A DNA stretch of 64,000 nt from contig VWZS01008810.1 in assembly GCA_013397075.1 (NCBI GenBank), forward strand, positions 1,054,001-1,118,000. Direction: 5' to 3'. Of this stretch, positions 60,764 through 64,000 are shown one piece after another (positions within the stretch are counted from its first letter, which is position 1; each line of letters begins with the position of its first letter). The DNA is from Rhabdornis inornatus (taxonomy: Eukaryota; Chordata; Aves; Passeriformes; Rhabdornithidae). Below the pieces are notes generated by a model, which saw only the letters and a program-made list of their open reading frames with translations, did not search any database and was not told the origin of the DNA. Both the position numbers and the translations under genes were made by a program.

Positions 60764-63700
60764 ACCTTGGAGATAGATTAATACATAACAAGAGAGAAAA
60801 AGGAAAGTAATTTCAGTGTCATGGACAGGACATTCTGACTATCTGAGGATTTTTACTCTAATGAAGATGTTTAGATAAACATTTGGCAGGGTAGTTGCAT
60901 TGGAAATCTAAATACAGTACCTAAAATGGAAAAATCTCACTGTAGCTAACAGACACTGAAAAAGTAATTGTTTTCTCTCTCTTTTTTTAAAATCTAGTTA
61001 ATTATGAAGATACATGGAAACAAAAACGATTCCTGCCTCTGTGTGCATCTATTAATCTGCCTTTGCAAAAATCAGTATGCCTCTGTGATCTCCTATGTGC
61101 ATTTCTCCAGTACTACTTTATCAGTTTGGGTGACATGTATGTTGAATTCATACTCAGGGATTTTTTTTTCTCAAAGGGAAGTGTAAAAATGTCTTCACAG
61201 TTTGACATGATAGGGCCTAATTGAAATGCAGCTTCTCATAAGCAATGTGTCTAGAGCAGCAAGACTCTGTTTTTGTACAACTTCCTCACCAACAAAACCA
61301 TAGTTATTTTTTCTTCTACTACCTAGATGAGAATATCCAAGGCTATTTTGTTTTTATGATCACATAATATGTAGCCAGATTACGTAGCTACAGAATTTTC
61401 TTGTTTTCTTGCTTCAGACATATAATCTTTCACTTTCCTTTGCCAGTGCATCAGAGAGAAGCGAGTATTTGTTTTTAAATATTTAGGAGGATGAAGAATC
61501 ACCATAGCTACAGGCTTCAGTATTCCATGACAAGTTCACACACAGTGTTTGATCTGTGCTCTGGAAAGTCGCAGAAGTCAGATCTTAAAATTAGCATATT
61601 TTTATTCAAATAAAAATACACTTTTTTTTTTTTAATACATATTCATGTGCCTAAGGAACAAAGTTACCTTTCCTTAGCTGAAAAGAGTTATAAAAGAAAA
61701 GACAAAAATTGGAGTATTTATAAAAAAAAAAAAAATGCCCCAAGCTTTAACTGTCTAAACAATTTCTAAAGTATGTGATGGAGACAAAAAACACATACTT
61801 TAGTATTTTCTGGCTTAGAGTCTGTATTGGCATGCTGTCTGAAAATCAGTTGTGGCTTTGCCACATGTAGGTAATGCAGTCATATCACACACCTGCCAAT
61901 AAAAACTTTCCTAGCACTATAGACCATCATGTATTCACTTCAGATCTGTGTGGCCAGGGTAAATCCTTTCATAAACAGGAATGTCTTCAAGAGTTAGCTA
62001 CATCAGCATATATGCACACAGCTATGCATTATATAGCCCAGCTGATAACACTGCCTATTATTAAGGTTGTCTGACACATTCTCAAAGAGCTGGAGGCTGT
62101 TTCATAATGACTTTGCCAAAGTTTGACCATTTGAGCGGAAGTTTTCCAAGGTGGAATAATTTTTTGAAAATTTCTGCCAAAATTTTGCCATAAATTTTCA
62201 AGAATTATCTTTAAAAAGGTTTTCAGCCTTTAAAATTATTTTGATCATCTTCTCTTAGAAAAGTTCTAGGCTCTTTTGCTGAAGAGAGGGGATTTGAGAT
62301 CTGGAGTAGTGACAGCTCTTGTGTCAAGTATGTGTTTTTAAATCTACCCATTGAAGTCCACCCATTATTGATATATTTATGAGCCTTTGCAGAGGTACAT
62401 TCTATGCAATCTCAGCAAACACCTGTTGTAGTTTGGAAGCTGAAATTTCCCAGCCAGTTTTCACTCAGAGGGCAGGTCTGCTCCCTTCACATCTGCTGAC
62501 TGGGCTATGAATAATCAATTCTTGCAGGGAAGCATAGGGCTGCGTATTTATGACGCACTGGGGTTCTGGGGTCTGTTCCAGGTTCAGCTTCAGAACAGTC
62601 TGAAATTGTCCTGGTATTTTCCACCATTTAAACCTGCTGCACCATCCTCAAGAATCCAACTCAGACTTTTGCTGCAATGAGTTTGTCTGGCCAGTCTCAG
62701 TTCTAACCCTGGGCCACCTTTTGCAACACCTTTTTCTTGTAGAGACTCCTCTTTCATTCCTCTGCATGGTTTTGCCTTAGCTTCAAACCCATTGTAGTTT
62801 AGCCTCTGCAAAAGCTCCTTGAACAGTATTCTCATTCACTGTTGAATTGATTGAACTCCTTTAACAGCATGCTCATTCACTGTTGAATTAAACAGGTACA
62901 TCCTGTGCTGAAATATTCCATGAATCTGTTAAAAATTTTGGATGACCTAAGTGGCTTCTCATTTTACTGCTGAGCTTGATGGCACTGGTTGAGATAGTTT
63001 GTGGGAGGAATGAGGGATGGATAGCTAGTAACCACTGACACAATTTTCAATTACCCAGATATTCTGCCCAATATATATGCCTGGAAGAAGGAAGAATTTA
63101 TCTTTAAAGAAGGATTCATTGCATGCTATTTTGAGTGCATCTTAGATCACTCAACAAGTCAGTAGATAAAGAAGTTGGTGTATGCAGTACTTTATTGGTC
63201 TATACTGATCTTTGAATGGGTGAAGGACTAAATATGTAGCCATGATCATAGTTTGTTGTGCTAAATGAGGTTGGCAGGGACTCATTTATCTGTCCAGAAA
63301 GACTGTTGCTGATAGAACTTCCAATTGTTCCAGGATGTTTTTGGAAGCTAGTTGTGCCATGAGCATCCACAGTTAAGTCTCCTAAAACTGCAGTGAGTTT
63401 TTCAAGGAGTAGAACATTTTTTATATGTAAGAATTAATTGCTGATGTCCCCATGGCATAACAATTAGGTCAGGAAGCTGTTAAGCACTAGATCTATGAGT
63501 GATCTAGTTTCTAGATCTCCAGAGGGACATAAAAAGAGATAGATGGGCTCTGAGAAAAACTGCCATCAGTGTATACTAGGAAAGACATGAACATGAGCTG
63601 AATAGACTGCCTGAAAAAAATTATATTGAATTAGGGCTCACACTTGGGACATCTGTGGATTTCTACCTGGATAGTGCCAATGTCTGATAAAGCTGACTAG

Positions 63701-64000
63701 GCTGGTTTGAGTTCCACCATACCTTTTATCATAAGTTTGAATCTTCCAATAATGCATGTGGAAACCGACTCAGCAGCACAGACACAAGTAACTTTGGCCT
63801 CCTTCATTTTTCAGAACTCTAATTTTTTCTGGAATATGAACACCAGATTAAGTGAGAAAGAGAAGCAGGAAGCTAGACTGTCAGGACTGGGATCAAGAAA
63901 AGACATGAAAAACATAAATAGCAGCTTCCCTGGCACATAGGATAGCCACATCTGATAAATGAGTGGGAAAGTCCTCCTACCCTTCCTCTGATATTTTTTC
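60764..64000. other. Unique AT-rich non-coding DNA
   Basis: No interspersed repeat or gene was supported. It includes A/T runs near 61620 and 61722 and a 41-bp tandem duplication at 62815-62889. Confidence 0.5.
62815..62889. repeat. 41-bp imperfect tandem duplication
   Basis: CTCCTTGAACAGTATTCTCA at 62815 recurs as CTCCTTTAACAGCATGCTCA at 62856, each followed by TTCACTGTTGAATT. The offset is 41 bases with few mismatches. Confidence 0.85.

Noticed and set aside
1..64000. CRISPR arrays, operons, phage or bacterial defence systems
   Set aside because: No regularly spaced repeats, no tightly packed long frames with ribosome binding sites, and abundant avian retroposons; the DNA is vertebrate.

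Overview
This window looks like nuclear DNA from a bird, most likely a passerine. The composition is AT-rich and no long coding frame is present; dispersed repeats are the only annotatable genes. The bird assignment rests on repeated CR1 non-LTR retroposons, several ending in the CR1 tail of ATTCTATG-type octamers, and on avian-type LTR sequences. The passerine assignment rests on one short element at 1384-1518: a tRNA-Ile-like head (anticodon triplet AAT still readable) joined to a CR1-like tail, the architecture of the zebra finch family TguSINE1. All family names come from memory of consensus sequences, not from a database search.

Layout. SINE at 1384-1518. CR1 copies at 2881-3995, 8111-8345, 8541-9040, 20430-20890 (old lineage), 27715-27945, 34930-36455, 36825-36913 (old remnant) and 59345-60763. 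A possible ancient L2/Rex-like LINE remnant lies at 29750-29960. A well-preserved solo endogenous-retrovirus LTR lies on the minus strand at 16678-17342 with TATA-like box, CCAAT boxes and polyadenylation signal. A compact cluster of three LTR fragments lies at 21884-22793, separated by a GTTT/GTTTT-rich simple repeat and holding a perfect 16-bp-arm hairpin. The longest clean microsatellite is (GTT)32 at 38474-38569.

Host genes. I found no exon, tRNA, rRNA or known ncRNA that I can support. Frames of 60-130 codons are scattered on both strands, but that is roughly what chance predicts for DNA of this size and composition, and the recognisable ones are dead CR1 reverse-transcriptase pieces. 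The window is best read as intergenic DNA or part of a very large intron. Every non-LTR retroposon recognised lies in plus orientation, which, if it survives a proper repeat search, would fit an intron of a minus-strand gene.

I see no previously undescribed multi-gene system. The points most worth checking are the one-sided retroposon orientation, the intact LTR promoter, the LTR cluster with its hairpin, an unexplained ~230-bp insert inside a CR1, a GC-richer unexplained block near 20.9-21.4 kb, and two palindromic regulatory-looking sites near 45.2 and 54.3 kb.
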